From Rhynchosporium graminicola (Eukaryota > Ascomycota > Leotiomycetes > Helotiales > Ploettnerulaceae): DNA of 64,000 nucleotides. The stretch spans positions 1,067,001 through 1,131,000 of the forward strand of contig FJUW01000002.1 in the NCBI GenBank assembly GCA_900074885.1. The letters run 5' to 3'. The notes below the pieces were generated by a model. The model did not search any database. It worked only from the letters and a program-made list of their open reading frames with translations, and was not told where the DNA came from. Shown here in pieces: positions 23,694 to 34,958 of this stretch (position 1 is its first letter; each line of letters begins with the position of its first letter). Both the position numbers and the translations under genes were made by a program.

Positions 23694-24758
23694 CTTGGCC
23701 CTGGTCCATCATCCACGCCAACTCCAGGCAGCAGTCAGTCATCAACACTACCAGGTAGCTAAGTAAGCACGGACTCGCGAGGCTCTTGCTTAGGCAGATT
23801 CCAGGTTCCAGACTCCAGACTCCAGACTCCCATCCCCAGCCAGACCATACCTAGCACACAACCAACCTCATCTCACGACCCTTCCTCCCTCGCGCCATTC
23901 GCTGCCTTCCACGACTTCTTCGACCTTTTCTTATCAACAGTCCTCCGTACTCCCTCCTTTTTCTGGCCACGCACGCATCCTCTCTTTAAAACGCGTACTT
24001 GTGTATCCTACCGTCCTTGAAACCCCAAGACGCCAGTTGGAAAGAGTCCGTCCCATCGCCGGATCTCGCGTGTCCTATATACTCCCGGCCTCGTCTTGCA
24101 CTCCAGGCAACTGCGAGCCTTACCTATCGATATCCCCCCACTGCTCTTGCTCCATGGTCATCGTCTCTTGATCTAAGCCTCCATTCCTCCCCCTCCACCC
24201 CGTGCTGCTCGAACGACGACAATAGCGATTCTTTAGCTCTATCAAAGACATTCGCCTCCCGACATCTCCACGATTGCTTCGCTTCGAATCGAATCGAACC
24301 GAATCGCCGTGGTTGAGTGACTGTGCTGGACTTGGTGCCAGTCAAGCGTATGCCCCCCTTGCACTCTTGTCCCCCCCATCAGTTCCTTCTCTCTCCCCGC
24401 AGTCGTCAGTCATCGGTCAATCGACTTGAGAACAGAGAGGCCCATTGGCAAATCGTTCCGATATATACTCGTCAACTTCCAACAGCTTCATCGGTCACCC
24501 AGTCCGGCCCCAAACGGCCAGTCCATCTCGGGTCGGGTTGGACTTTCTGATCCTTGACTCAATTGGGTTGTGACTCACATTGCTTGCTGCATGAAATCAG
24601 GATCACCATCCAAAGACCAGGACCAAGGCTAATCATATCCCAGTCCCAGTCCCAGCTCCAGTGCCGCCGCGCAGTAAATCAACAACCAACAGATGAGAAG
24701 AGACCAGATTTGACCTGCTACTCACTCTGCTCTACTCGCCCCTCCACGGCCACTCATC

Positions 24759-27365
24759 ATGTCCTTCAACCACCCGCGCCGAACTACAAAGACCACATCG
24801 TCTCCTCTGACTCCCACCTCGTCAGGCGTTGCAGGCCATCCCACCTCTAACACCAACATGTCCCTCCGTAAAGGAGCTACCTTTCATTCTCCCAACACCA
24901 CTCCGGAGCGTGAAGTACCTCCTCACTTCAAGGTCCCCTCCCTCCCTCGTCGCTCTCAAACAACGCTGGAGGATGTTGTGGACGCCCACAAACGTCGTGT
25001 CGCCTTAACTCTTGGAGACATTGATCGCGGACTATTAGCAGCAGCAGAGAATCAGTCCCCAACTACCAGACAATCGTTTCCAGACGAGGCCAATCCCGTT
25101 CCCCAAGGGTTCCTCGATCACACCGTCGCTTCGCCGACATCCAAATCATACGGTCCAACCATGGCTGGTGTTATGGATCTGGATCCTGCAGCGAGCAGAC
25201 GCTCCCTTCGTCCCCGCCCCAACCGCCGACCTTCGAGATGCTCCGACAGCGGACTCGGGTCCTCGATCGGCTCCAAGTCTGGAAAGATTGCTGCAGATAC
25301 CCAACCCACCAGCGTGTCTAACGGACGCTCCGCCAAGTCAATCGTTGCCGCTTCAGCTATAACTAGATCGGCTGCTGCCCATTCTTCAACAATCGAGAGT
25401 CTTCCTCGACTCAGTCAACGAGCTAGCAACAGAATCAACGAGCATATTCTGATGCGACTGCTCTCCAAACCGTCCTTGAAAGACTTCCACCCGATCATCA
25501 AAGACTGCCCCAGAAGGATCCACAGCAAGGAAATAGTATGTCTTCGTGACCTCGAGAAGACTCTGATATTCATGGCACCCGTAAGTGAAACCCATGATGA
25601 TGTTGTAGGGGGAGTTGCTCACTGGTTTTCGCGTTTGAAGGAGAGTACCAAGTCTATCGCCTTGTATCTCGATTTCTGTCTGACGTCAATCCAATGCATC
25701 CAAGCGACGGTCGAATTTCTCAGCGACCGCGAACAGACTCGTCCTCACGATCGCCCGTATACTAACGGATACTTCATCGATCTGGTCGATCAGATTCAAC
25801 AGTACGCCCAGCAGGTTCAGACCGCCAAAGACAAGGAAGAGAAAGGAGAGAAGATTGGCGAGATGGATCCCGAGTCGTACGTTCACCTTCTCCCAGCCTT
25901 GCGTCGCTTCGAGAGTGAATCTGGCGAGCGTGACTCACCGATCTTTCGCCCTCGCTACCTTCTAAAACGATCAAACTTTGCTAATCTTTCTTCCAACAGA
26001 ACCGACGAAGTTGTGCTTCACGGAGGTCTCACCAAGAACGGTCGTCCCGCAGAGCTCGTACGAGTCAAGAAGAACGGCAAAGCCATCTCCATCGCTACAG
26101 GTCTCCCTGTCGATATGGAAGAGGAAAGCAAGGACGCCATGCGCTTCAAGCGATCTTTGAGTGAAGAAGCTGAAGAAGACGAGGCCGTCTTGCGCTCGAT
26201 GGCCCGCCGCAAAAAATCTGCCACGGCAGCAGAGCTCGCACCAAAGCGATGCCGTGAGCCCGGTTGTGACAAGGAGTTCAAGCGCCCCTGTGACTTGACC
26301 AAACACGAGAAGACTCACTCTCGACCTTGGAAGTGCCCAGTCGCATCCTGCAAGTATCACGAGTATGGCTGGCCCACTGAAAAGGAGATGGACAGACATC
26401 ACAACGACAAGCACTCTTCCGCTCCCCCTCTTTACGAGTGCCACTTCAAGCCGTGCCCGTATCGATCCAAGCGTGAATCCAACTGCAAGCAGCACATGGA
26501 GAAGGCTCACGGCTGGACCTATGTCCGATCCAAGAACAATGGTAAGAACCGTGATCAAGGATCCGCTACCTCAAATACCCATCCACCAAACACCGGTTTG
26601 CCCACTCCTACAGTCACCAACATGCACACCCCAAGCAGCGATGGAAATATGGTAGCCACTCCTGAAGATGATGATTTCATGACCGGCTACGAAGGATCCG
26701 TGCAATGGGATCCTCAACAGCTTGATTTCCCATCGTACCCATCTGACGAGGAGATGTTCGCGCCGGGTCACGGTGGACTAACCGAGTACTCGCCCGTGTC
26801 TGATCCTCTCAATTCAAATGGTCCATCTCCCTTCCTAGGTGTTGACAACACGGACGATCAGTTTGCCACCTTTGATAACTTCCAACCAAACGGAAATGCA
26901 GACTTTAACCTCTTCGAAAACGAAGATCTCTATTCCGCCCGGGTTCAATTGCCCACACCCTCTCATGACATCTTCAACATGAGCCCATGCGAGACTTCAG
27001 GAATGACCTTCAGCAATCCTATGCCACACATCTCCCCTGTCGGCCATGGAAACACCATGCTCTATACCCCCACCTCCTTGCATGATGTTGACGAGGGTTT
27101 CGAGGATTTCATGCCCAGCAATTGCAACTTGGGCAATGATTTCCAGCTCTATCCCAGCTCGACCGGAGGCACCATCGCCAGTACCGCACCGAGTGCTCTG
27201 TTTGGAGAGATCCCAAACACAATGAATCATCTGTCCGGTGCTTCTGCTCGACAATTGCTGGATTTCTACGCTGCCAGCACCGCCGCAGTCACCGGAAATG
27301 CTTATCAGGGTATGATGGACTGGTCCATGGACGACCAATTCAACCCTGGGTACCGATCTCAGTAA
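24759..27365 (+). CDS. C2H2 zinc finger transcription factor
   Basis: A single 868-aa open frame without introns. The first 240 residues are Ser/Pro/Arg-rich; ATGs at 24759 and about 24858 (MSLRKGATFHS) are both possible starts. A helical conserved region follows (residues about 230-400). Three C2H2 fingers occupy residues about 497-596: CREPGCDKEFKRPCDLTKH, a longer second finger starting WKCPVASCKYH, and YECHFKPCPYRSKRESNCKQH, ending with HGWTYVRSKNNGK. The C-terminal third is acidic and Pro/Asn-rich with many aromatic residues, as in activation domains. The HGWTYVRSKNNGK tail is shared by a fungal-specific group of regulators, but I cannot name the ortholog. The very long, repeat-rich upstream region fits a developmentally controlled regulator. 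Confidence 0.9.
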   Translation: MSFNHPRRTTKTTSSPLTPTSSGVAGHPTSNTNMSLRKGATFHSPNTTPEREVPPHFKVPSLPRRSQTTLEDVVDAHKRRVALTLGDIDRGLLAAAENQSPTTRQSFPDEANPVPQGFLDHTVASPTSKSYGPTMAGVMDLDPAASRRSLRPRPNRRPSRCSDSGLGSSIGSKSGKIAADTQPTSVSNGRSAKSIVAASAITRSAAAHSSTIESLPRLSQRASNRINEHILMRLLSKPSLKDFHPIIKDCPRRIHSKEIVCLRDLEKTLIFMAPVSETHDDVVGGVAHWFSRLKESTKSIALYLDFCLTSIQCIQATVEFLSDREQTRPHDRPYTNGYFIDLVDQIQQYAQQVQTAKDKEEKGEKIGEMDPESYVHLLPALRRFESESGERDSPIFRPRYLLKRSNFANLSSNRTDEVVLHGGLTKNGRPAELVRVKKNGKAISIATGLPVDMEEESKDAMRFKRSLSEEAEEDEAVLRSMARRKKSATAAELAPKRCREPGCDKEFKRPCDLTKHEKTHSRPWKCPVASCKYHEYGWPTEKEMDRHHNDKHSSAPPLYECHFKPCPYRSKRESNCKQHMEKAHGWTYVRSKNNGKNRDQGSATSNTHPPNTGLPTPTVTNMHTPSSDGNMVATPEDDDFMTGYEGSVQWDPQQLDFPSYPSDEEMFAPGHGGLTEYSPVSDPLNSNGPSPFLGVDNTDDQFATFDNFQPNGNADFNLFENEDLYSARVQLPTPSHDIFNMSPCETSGMTFSNPMPHISPVGHGNTMLYTPTSLHDVDEGFEDFMPSNCNLGNDFQLYPSSTGGTIASTAPSALFGEIPNTMNHLSGASARQLLDFYAASTAAVTGNAYQGMMDWSMDDQFNPGYRSQ

Positions 27366-29088
27366 TCGAACGGAGAAGAATGAGTCGATGAAAGCTGAGG
27401 GCACAGAAAAGTGCTAGCTGGACTGGTGGAAGCTGTTGGCCGTCAGGCATCAAACGACCTCATACACCGTACGACATAAACGAACGAGAGAAGAGATTTT
27501 GTGAGACTAGCACGGCGTTATTTCTTGACTGTTCATTATGTTACATTTGCTTTCTCACCTGGGCAGAGCGGATTTCAGCGGATGCATGATTGGACTCATA
27601 CAGTCTCTCGCAAGAGAGTGGAGCACAGAACACGACTTTATGATAGGACTGATTGGTGGACGGGTGGGGAATCTCGACGGGACTAATCGAGTTAGCTAGC
27701 TATTTGTCGCTGTCATCTTTCAGCTTAGCTTTCTTCTTTTGACTCCGGGGATGGATGGGATGAATGGAAAACAGACCCCTGTGTAATTTTGGGGGTGATA
27801 TGGGATGGGCTGGGATGTCGTTATGCGATTAATTGGATGGAGGAGATAGATCTCGCATGCAGGAATTGATTGATAGCGGAAGCCCAAATTGATGGCTGGC
27901 TGGTACCACGGGTTTATGATAGGATTGCAATATAAGCACATCACAACTCAGAATTGCAATTTGTCGTCGCTTGTTCCGACGTATTTGATCGTGTTGTCGG
28001 CCGATCTTCTCGTCTCTTCTATTCTTCAGATGATATGTGTCATCTAATGGTAGTGTGGTCGATTGCTACATGAAAGCTGGAGTATATCCAACACAGCGGC
28101 AAACATCCAAGGCCGGCCTCAAGCAAAAGATGATGGCTGTTCAACTCGTACTTTCAAAATGCCAACTAATTCCTAGGTACTCACTGAGGCACCCACCCCA
28201 CTTCGAATCCCAAAGACCAAGAAGCATGTCGTAGGTAGATTCCACATGATGAACTAAACGAAACTCTCAAATATGCAGCCTAGCGAATAAATGTTACAGT
28301 CTCGCGTTGTTGATAGGACCTCGGTCGTATTCTCAGCCATGTAAACTACTGTACCCTTGTAGAGCACTAGCTGCCATGTGTATCCTCCACGGACCACGGT
28401 CTCAATATATATATATATATATATATATCTCGTCCATTTCTGGCTTCACTTACTGGATATGTAAATAGTGAGTAAGGCCTTGGAGCCAGGTTGGATGGAG
28501 GCTGGCTTGGCTTGGGTTAGGTAGATTCCGAGTTTTGCGAGCTTTGGATTTTGTGATGATGATGATGAAAGGAATGCTGGTAGTGGATGGAATGTATGCT
28601 GTTTTCAGTGATTATTCTGATTGAGAATTAGGGGTTGGGGATGGGGATCTATTTGTGTGTGTCTGACTGTTTGGTCCAATGGTTTATGTACGTAGTGTAG
28701 ACCTCGACCGAGGATTAGCCGGTCTAGCTCGTACTTGGGATGCTGCTGGACGGAGCCATAATCATTCGTGATTCTGCAGCCATCCCCGTAAGACTTATAC
28801 AACCACGATGTATACTGTACGGTTGCCTAATCTACGGTATGTACGGCACAGAGTGATACCCATAATGTCCGAGCTGCAGGAATTCGTGGGGGAGGGCGGA
28901 GGGCGGACGAACGACGCAAGGGATGAGATAAGCACAGGGAAAACCCAACAGATGAAAAACCAACAACGGAGCTGAAAGACAGACAGACCATTTTACTTGC
29001 TTGCTTTTCGGTTTCTGATTATTAGAAAGACTTCTTTCAAGATGTTACATCGGAAAAAGGTGCGGTGGAAATCGAAATCGAAATCGAG
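27366..29088. other. intergenic
   Basis: About 1.7 kb without a supported gene. It holds the 3' UTR of the C2H2 factor, a TA microsatellite and several short unconvincing frames. Confidence 0.5.
28405..28429. repeat. TA microsatellite
   Basis: Twelve TA dinucleotides without interruption, in non-coding sequence. Confidence 0.95.
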
Positions 29089-29472
29089 ATGGAAAGACGT
29101 CTTTCCTCCGCTTCTTCTGATCCGTCGGACGCAGATATTTTCCCAGCATCATCGTTCTCGGATGATAACTCGATACCGTCTTCTTCGTCGAATTGCTCCT
29201 CGGTCTCTGATCATCATCAGATTGCTTATCATTATCACTACCAGAATCAGAATCAGAATCAGAATCGACAACTATCAGCTCGGCGTCGATCGCGTCGAAA
29301 ACGTGTCTATGACGCAGTATGTTCGTTTGTGACACTTCCTCCGCTTGCGATGCTTGACCGTCTTACTTCTTTCGTGTTGGGTGCTGTGGAGTTCTGTGTG
29401 TCGTTGCCGATTATCTTGGGTCTGTTGGTGTGTTGGAAGATGGCGGCTTGGTGGAGGAGGGGGAGGAGGTAG
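29089..29472 (+). CDS. small Ser-rich single-pass membrane protein candidate
   Basis: I recognise no family. A 127-aa frame from the first in-frame ATG at 29089. The N-terminal half is Ser/Asp-rich, then a Gln-Asn repeat (QNQNQNQNRQ), a basic patch (RRRSRRKR), and one strong hydrophobic segment near residues 95-118 (SFVLGAVEFCVSLPIILGLLV). It ends WWRRGRR. Basic residues flank both sides of the membrane segment, so topology is uncertain. The frame also runs upstream to a GTG, but no ATG lies there. No intron is needed. Support is composition and the clear membrane segment only. Confidence 0.45.
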   Translation: MERRLSSASSDPSDADIFPASSFSDDNSIPSSSSNCSSVSDHHQIAYHYHYQNQNQNQNRQLSARRRSRRKRVYDAVCSFVTLPPLAMLDRLTSFVLGAVEFCVSLPIILGLLVCWKMAAWWRRGRR

Positions 29473-30185
29473 GATGGGAAGGGGATTGTGGATTGCTGGA
29501 GATGTTTGGGATGGGGTTGGAGATTTGGGATTTGGGAATTAGGGATTTGGGAAGTTGATTGCAGGATGCAGGGTCTCGGAATCAAGGAAGCTCTTGGTTC
29601 GATGCTTGGCAAAGTGTTGCTGAAGTTCTCGATGTCTGTTACAGGAGAGTCCAGGTGTTTTGATTTGAACTGAGAGAAGAATAGGTGTGGAGTTTTTTTC
29701 CCCCCGAGAATCAAGTCCGTGACTGAGTTTCTTTTTTGGACGCAAGACATCGGGATGTGGCTCTTGATTTGAGAGGGAAACGAAACATTCCCGATCAATT
29801 AATCGAACAAGGAGTATTGAAGCAGTTTCGGGAAGCCGAGCAGGGCTGTTGATCAGATGTGGGGGAAGACCTCCTTTCGTGAACTCGAAATGGCTTCTGA
29901 GTGCAGCGGTTCACAGTTCCCTTGGTCAGAAACCCTGATATAAAGAAATTCTCGAAGAACCAAGAAACCTTCAAGTATCCAAATGTCTTATGTCACCGAA
30001 CAACGACACACTCACTTCATGTTTTGCCACCGCAATTGGTCGCGTATATGTTCCCCGAGGATCCTCGATTAATGGTGTTCAGACCAGGCTCCTTCCACAT
30101 CGCGTCAATCAATTTATTCATCTCAGGACGATTATCCTGAGAAAGAATAAGCAAAACCAGAGAACACATATATCCAAATCCAACC
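29473..30185. other. intergenic
   Basis: 713 bases between two small candidates; a GGATTTGGGA-like imperfect repeat occurs around 29520-29550. No gene supported. Confidence 0.5.
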
Positions 30186-30611
30186 ATGCCAACGCGAGTC
30201 GAGCCACCCCACGGCTCAAGGAACGATGCTGCACGTGCTCAACAGAGCACGGCACGCGGCAGAACAACTTCAAGTCCTCGAACTCCCCTGACAACTTCCC
30301 AGCGACATAACGCCAGTTCCCCAGCCGTACCTCCGCCGTCGCCTCTTCCCCCGCCTCCGCCGCCTCCGCCGACTCCCCTTGGACACATAAATGTGCCTGA
30401 GATCTTGAAGATAATATTGCCTTTTCTGGCAGCATTTGCTACAACATACTATGACTTCCACGAGAAAACCCACGTGCGAGACCACCAGGCAGAAAAAGAG
30501 AAAAAGGACTCGGAATATGCGATTCTGAAATGGTTTGGAAGCCAGGCGGTCGATATGTTGACGAGTGTTGGTCCTTGGGTCGCTGGTCTCGGTTATTTCG
30601 CGCGTGCTTGA
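30186..30611 (+). CDS. small proline-rich membrane-associated protein, unknown
   Basis: A 141-aa frame from ATG 30186 with no intron. The first half is Arg/Ser/Thr-rich and contains a proline run (PLPPPPPPPPTP, around residues 54-65). Then comes GHINVPEILKIILPFLAAF, a hydrophobic segment likely to insert in or lie on a membrane, a charged helix (EKTHVRDHQAEKEKKDSEY), and a second moderately hydrophobic segment near the end (DMLTSVGPWVAGLGYFARA). I recognise no family. The layout of poly-Pro then amphipathic membrane segment is plausible for a small fungal membrane protein. Confidence 0.5.
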   Translation: MPTRVEPPHGSRNDAARAQQSTARGRTTSSPRTPLTTSQRHNASSPAVPPPSPLPPPPPPPPTPLGHINVPEILKIILPFLAAFATTYYDFHEKTHVRDHQAEKEKKDSEYAILKWFGSQAVDMLTSVGPWVAGLGYFARA

Positions 30612-31218
30612 GAAGGGATTTGAGGGCTCTGGAAGCTGAGATTGGGGTGGAGTGTGTGTGGATAGATTGTGAGAACTGGAATGCTATATTTGTGATCGAG
30701 TTTTGCGTGAACAGTGCTTTGTGAGTGAGAGAAATGGAGATATGGTAGACTGAGTGTAGGTCGTGGCTGGTTGATTGAAAGAAGGCGGAAAAGGCTTCGT
30801 CTTGCATCTACGTTCTCGGTTTCCACGTTTTCGAATGTCATGTCTTCGTATCCGTGAATGCATATTTGAGATGAGCTTCTAACATGGAACCAGCGTAAGA
30901 AGTGTTCATGGCAACTTATGATCCTGCGACGATTGGTCTTTTGGTTTATTTAGACCTTGCGTTAAGCGAGTCTTGTTTTACTACCTACTTAGATGGAGTA
31001 GTTGTACTCAGACCCGTATCTATTCGATCATCATACGATATAGTGCCGAACTTTCATTGTTTGAATATGGGGAAGGTCGTCAGTTTCATTATGGCTCTTC
31101 ATAATGCTTTGGCTCTGCTTAATTCTCGTCTGTTCAGTATAATTCATCTCATCTGGATTTTCTCACTCAATTGTCCCCAGGTATCCACTTTCTAATCAAC
31201 ACGACCTCGTCGGACTTC
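30612..31218. other. convergent intergenic region
   Basis: About 600 bases between the small proline-rich gene (+) and the alpha/beta hydrolase (-). No feature recognised. Confidence 0.5.
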
Positions 31219-32082
31219 TTAATTCACAACCAAATTATCCCCTTGCTCAGAAATGTTTTCATCCCTCCTCTTCACCAACTTCTCCAACATCCCCAACAAA
31301 GCCACTGCAAAAACCTCACTCTCCGCCTCAAATCCCTGATGATGACCCGGCACAGACTCCCACAAACACCCCAACACCCTCTCCTGCTCCACCGTCGTCC
31401 TCGCAAAGAACTCCTCTCCACTCCTCTCCCCTCTCATAACACCCGCACTAACCCCATCACTTCTAATCTTCTCGAAATCCGTCTTCCAAAAAGTACACAC
31501 CAAGAATTCATTCTCAAAGAAGTTCTTCGCATTACCCGGCTCCGACTGTGCCAATGGCTGGAATCTCATCTCCGGGTCACGCATGACCTCGAAATGCTTT
31601 CCCCAGAGCGCGTCGACAGCTTCTTGGCCTTGCGTTTTATAGGTATTGTACACTTCGAAGAGCTCCTCGGTTAGCTCTTTCTGGTCGGGCAGGAGGTGGA
31701 TGGTAGGAGCTTCATGACATATCAAATGGTCGATCACGTCGGGATAATCACTAGCTAGCTGGAAACCCAAGACTCCACCAAGACTACTCCCAAACACAAT
31801 AGATTTCTCAACACCCATTGCTTTGATCACCGCGAGGACGTCCCGGGCTTGTTGGTAGGGATTGAAGATTTTGTTGATGGCGACTTGGCTGGAGGACATC
31901 TGGCGACGGTCGAAGGTTACGCAGGTGTATCGTGAAGAGAGGAGTGTCATGAGAGGGTTGTATTGCCGGCCGTGGCCGTTCCCGCCCGGGATGAATGTTA
32001 TGAGGGGGCCGGTGCCTTGGTGCCAGTATGCGAGGTTGCAATCTTCGTTATTGACTGTGCCGTGGGTTACTGTTGATGTCAT
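31219..32082 (-). CDS. alpha/beta hydrolase fold protein
   Basis: Single exon, 287 aa, ATG at 32082. The fold is clear: an oxyanion-type loop FIPGGNGHG, the FDRRQMSSS segment after strand 4, the nucleophile elbow GSSLGG (Ser in GxSxG, about residue 100), and a late His in VPGHHQGFE that fits the catalytic His. The acid residue is not obvious. No signal peptide, so probably cytosolic. Members of this group include haloperoxidase-like, epoxide-hydrolase-like and ester-cleaving enzymes; the substrate is not predictable. Neighbours give no pathway. Confidence 0.85.
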   Translation of the reverse strand: MTSTVTHGTVNNEDCNLAYWHQGTGPLITFIPGGNGHGRQYNPLMTLLSSRYTCVTFDRRQMSSSQVAINKIFNPYQQARDVLAVIKAMGVEKSIVFGSSLGGVLGFQLASDYPDVIDHLICHEAPTIHLLPDQKELTEELFEVYNTYKTQGQEAVDALWGKHFEVMRDPEMRFQPLAQSEPGNAKNFFENEFLVCTFWKTDFEKIRSDGVSAGVMRGERSGEEFFARTTVEQERVLGCLWESVPGHHQGFEAESEVFAVALLGMLEKLVKRRDENISEQGDNLVVN

Positions 32083-32623
32083 GATTGCTACGCTTTTCTT
32101 TATCTGATGCTTCGAATTTGGGAGCGAGTAGTATCAGGGTTTCTAGCTAGATTCATTTGGCAGAGAACGCTTCCCGAGCTAGATATATATATAGTGTTTC
32201 CTCTAAGCGCCGAGTGCGTCAGCGCTCTCGCGCCTCGCATGCTGGTTAAATGCTACCTCACCACATTGGTCAGCTGTGTGAGATAATGTGATGCAGAAAA
32301 ACAGCTCTTATCGGCGAGGAGTCATGCTTGCCATATTTACATGTATTTCCGTTTGATCGTTTGCCCCCTGTTCTCAAGAGATCCGCCTAAGTCTTGATGG
32401 TTGAACAACCTAGAAGCCGGATATACTACTTCAACAGATTGACTTTGAGACGTAGTCAGTAATAATATAAGTATATTTGTCCGTGAGACAAGATATCCAA
32501 GAATCAGAAGTAGAAACCGTAACTACGAATTCTCTCCTGAACAAAAGAAACTGAAGAACCGTCTCTAGACTACGCAAAAGCGCCAGTATCACCTATTATA
32601 GATAGCCATGACCTCTATAGCTT
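32083..32623. other. intergenic, hydrolase promoter side
   Basis: 541 bases with a TATATATATA stretch at about 32183-32193, suitable as a TATA element roughly 100 bases upstream of the hydrolase start. Otherwise AT-rich and featureless. Confidence 0.45.
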
Positions 32624-33020
32624 TTAACTGGTAAAGTAGCTCCTCACAACCCAACCAAGAACAGGCACAATCACAGGTCGCACAGTCCCGACAGTCCCCA
32701 TAAACCCTTTCACAGGCCAATACCCACCGAGCATTCCAACCATGCTTCCCAGGCTAGAGGACTGCTACCGAGACGAAGACTTTCCAGCAGTCATTATCCT
32801 TGCGATCTTGACGGCGTCACTCTCGCCCGCCATCATATAGCCTTCGATGACATGACAGCTGCAATGATGATGGATTTGTTGACCGCGATGAATTTGCCTG
32901 CTGCTGAATTCCAAGTCACAAGTCCGATCTTGGGTTCGAAGTTAGATTAAGCGATATGGTCGAGGCTGCGTATCGTTGACGTAGCCGGCGCCCATGTTCA
33001 CTGGTGCAATTGCATTTGCG
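32624..33020 (-). pseudogene. unidentified gene remnant
   Basis: Minus-strand frames read like the C-terminal part of a real protein broken by stops and frameshifts: KIGLVTWNSAAGKFIAVNKS, then in another frame MMAGESDAVKIARIMTAGKS, an in-frame stop, then GGYWPVKGFMGTVGT and a hydrophobic end VRPVIVPVLGWVVRSYF. The composition and hydrophobic pattern are protein-like, but I cannot name the family. It has no intact start. Confidence 0.4.
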
Positions 33021-33560
33021 ATATCCGGCTCAATTGGGACGTTGATATTGGCTTATCAGTTTTGGGTGGCGAATTTAGACATTTCTGCGATTTAGCTAAG
33101 ATGAGCGGTGATTTTACGTCGAAGCGGTATATTGTAGGATGAATGTTTCGTATCGAGCTTCTGAAGACCGAAGACCTATAGAGGGCAATCGAGTGTCAAT
33201 AAACATGGGAAGATCAAGTATACGGAACTCGGCCCTGTTTTGGAATGTGCAGGTTATCAAAGAAAATATCCTCATGATTTCCTCATACTTTGAGTCTCGG
33301 TTGACAAACTCCATAAAAAATCAGAGCTTTCGCAAAATCCCATCAGAAGCACTGGCATTAAATTAAGGACGTCGAGACACTTCTCCAAAGCCATAAGAAA
33401 AGCCTTGATCGGTATTCTCAGACAGAGAGTCAACGATTAAAGAAAGTTCATAACAAGACGAATGTAAACCTAACCGACTGTGAATCATATCCGTTCATAA
33501 CTTCCATCGGCAGTTGATGTACTGCACCTAGGGATTGAAAACTATGAGAATATAGAGACA
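33021..33560. other. intergenic
   Basis: 540 bases, no feature supported; AT-rich with short frames only. Confidence 0.4.
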
Positions 33561-34958
33561 CTAGACTTTGCCCAGAACTTGATCAAGCAATCCAATCAGC
33601 TGCTTGATCTCCTCGACTGTACTATCATTAGCATCCGAAGCTACACCAAAAAAGATGACTTACGAGTATTATAGTGTACCATCGAAACCCTCACAACACC
33701 ATCATACTGCAGCCCCAAAATCTCACTTGCCAATCTCACACTATAGAAAGTACCCCATCTAATCCCCATTTCACCCTTGGTCAACTCATCCACAGCCTCC
33801 ACAATATCTTGACTCTTGCGCCCCTTCACCACAAAGCTGACCGTGCTCACTCTTTTCTTGGTATCGGCACTCGGCTCTCCGTAGATGGTAACGTCTGATC
33901 GAGCATTCAGGTAGTCCAAAAGTGCGCCTTGCAAGCTAGCCTCATGCTTCTCAATTGCAGCCCATGATTCGGCGGGGTTGTCGCCGAAATAAGCCAGCAC
34001 GGCTGGGATCGCAGCTGTGAGTTCGTAGCAGGATCCTGCGAGGCCGAGTTTGTTTTCTAATGTGGATGAGGGGTTGAAATGATGGCCCAGAGACTTGATT
34101 TGATTCAAAGCTATTGGTGATGCGTAGAGAATGGCCATGTGAGGGCCGTAAACCTGGTATCTTCAGTGAGGGAACTCTTTCCAGTGCAGCATGAACATAC
34201 TTTGTACCAGCTGAAGCAATAAAAATCAACACCCAGAGCTTTCACATCGACCTGTCTATGTGGTGCATAAGCGACAGCATCAACACACAACATCGCCCCA
34301 GGAACAGTATGGACGGCCTTTGCAATGGCTGCAATGTCATGAATCGTGCCCAGAATATTAGAAGCGTGAGTACATGTGACAAGTACAGTCTTCTCTGAAA
34401 GTAATTCCTTAAGGTCAGAGGCCTCCAGCTTGGGGTTCGTGCTAGATTTGGGAGCCCACCATTTCACGGTCAAGTTCTGGCGGGCGGCTAGGTCAACCCA
34501 AGCTGATATGTTGGCTTCGTGATCGACTTTTGAAATGATTATCTCTGATCCAGTAGGGATATTGAGGGCGAAGGATAGGGTACGGAAGAGAACTGTAGTT
34601 GAGGATCCAAGGACTGCTTCGAGTTAGTGGCTAGTTCTCTGTGAATTTGAGTGGTGTGATTGACCAATGTTCTCGGCTGAAGTGTTGATATACTTCGCTG
34701 CGGCATCATACCCGCTTGCGTAACGCGCGGTAGATTTCTTTCCAACCGCATACGAAGCCCCGAGTTGCACATTGGTTTTGGACAGATAGCTGCATATTCT
34801 TTAAAAAATGAGCTGGTGGCTTCAACAATTGGGCAAGTCACTTACGAATCTATCACTGTACCCAGAGTTTGACTTCCTCCTGCATTGTCGAGGTAGACTT
34901 GTGCCTCATTCAATGCTGGGAACTTATCCCTCGCAGTGGCAATGTCGAATGAGCTCAT
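33561..34958 (-). CDS. class V aminotransferase, cysteine desulfurase-like
   Basis: Five exons: complement(33561-33616, 33664-34153, 34201-34613, 34665-34789, 34846-34958), 398 aa; all intron phases close. The N-terminus shows FPALNEAQVYLDNAGGSQT, the typical start of this fold. The middle has STTVLFRTL, the HEANISAW segment, TCTHASNILGTIHDI and the PLP-pairing Asp in CVDAVAYAPH. The Schiff-base Lys is in FSWYKVYGPHMAILY. It has PLP-enzyme fold type I features of the SufS-like or isopenicillin-N-epimerase-like subgroup. Actual reaction unknown; members may cleave C-S bonds or epimerise amino acids. No targeting signal is obvious. Exon 5 encodes EEIKQLIGLLDQVLGKV, a terminal helix typical of these proteins. 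Confidence 0.88.

Larger units (their letters stand above)
20059..24758. other. long non-coding upstream region of the C2H2 factor
   Basis: About 4.7 kb with no supported protein gene, rich in microsatellites (listed separately), pyrimidine tracts and short TATG-type repeats. The last ~900 bases (from about 23870) are C/T-rich, resembling a long transcribed leader with several short upstream frames. Position and composition suggest promoter plus a long 5' UTR for the transcription factor that starts at 24759. Confidence 0.5.

Noticed and set aside
25971..26558. Long antisense frame opposite the C2H2 factor
   Set aside because: It is the shadow of the finger-coding region; codon structure follows the plus strand, no domain and no splice sites.
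28198..28218. TTCGAATCC word as part of a tRNA T-arm
   Set aside because: No acceptor stem or D-arm can be paired around it.
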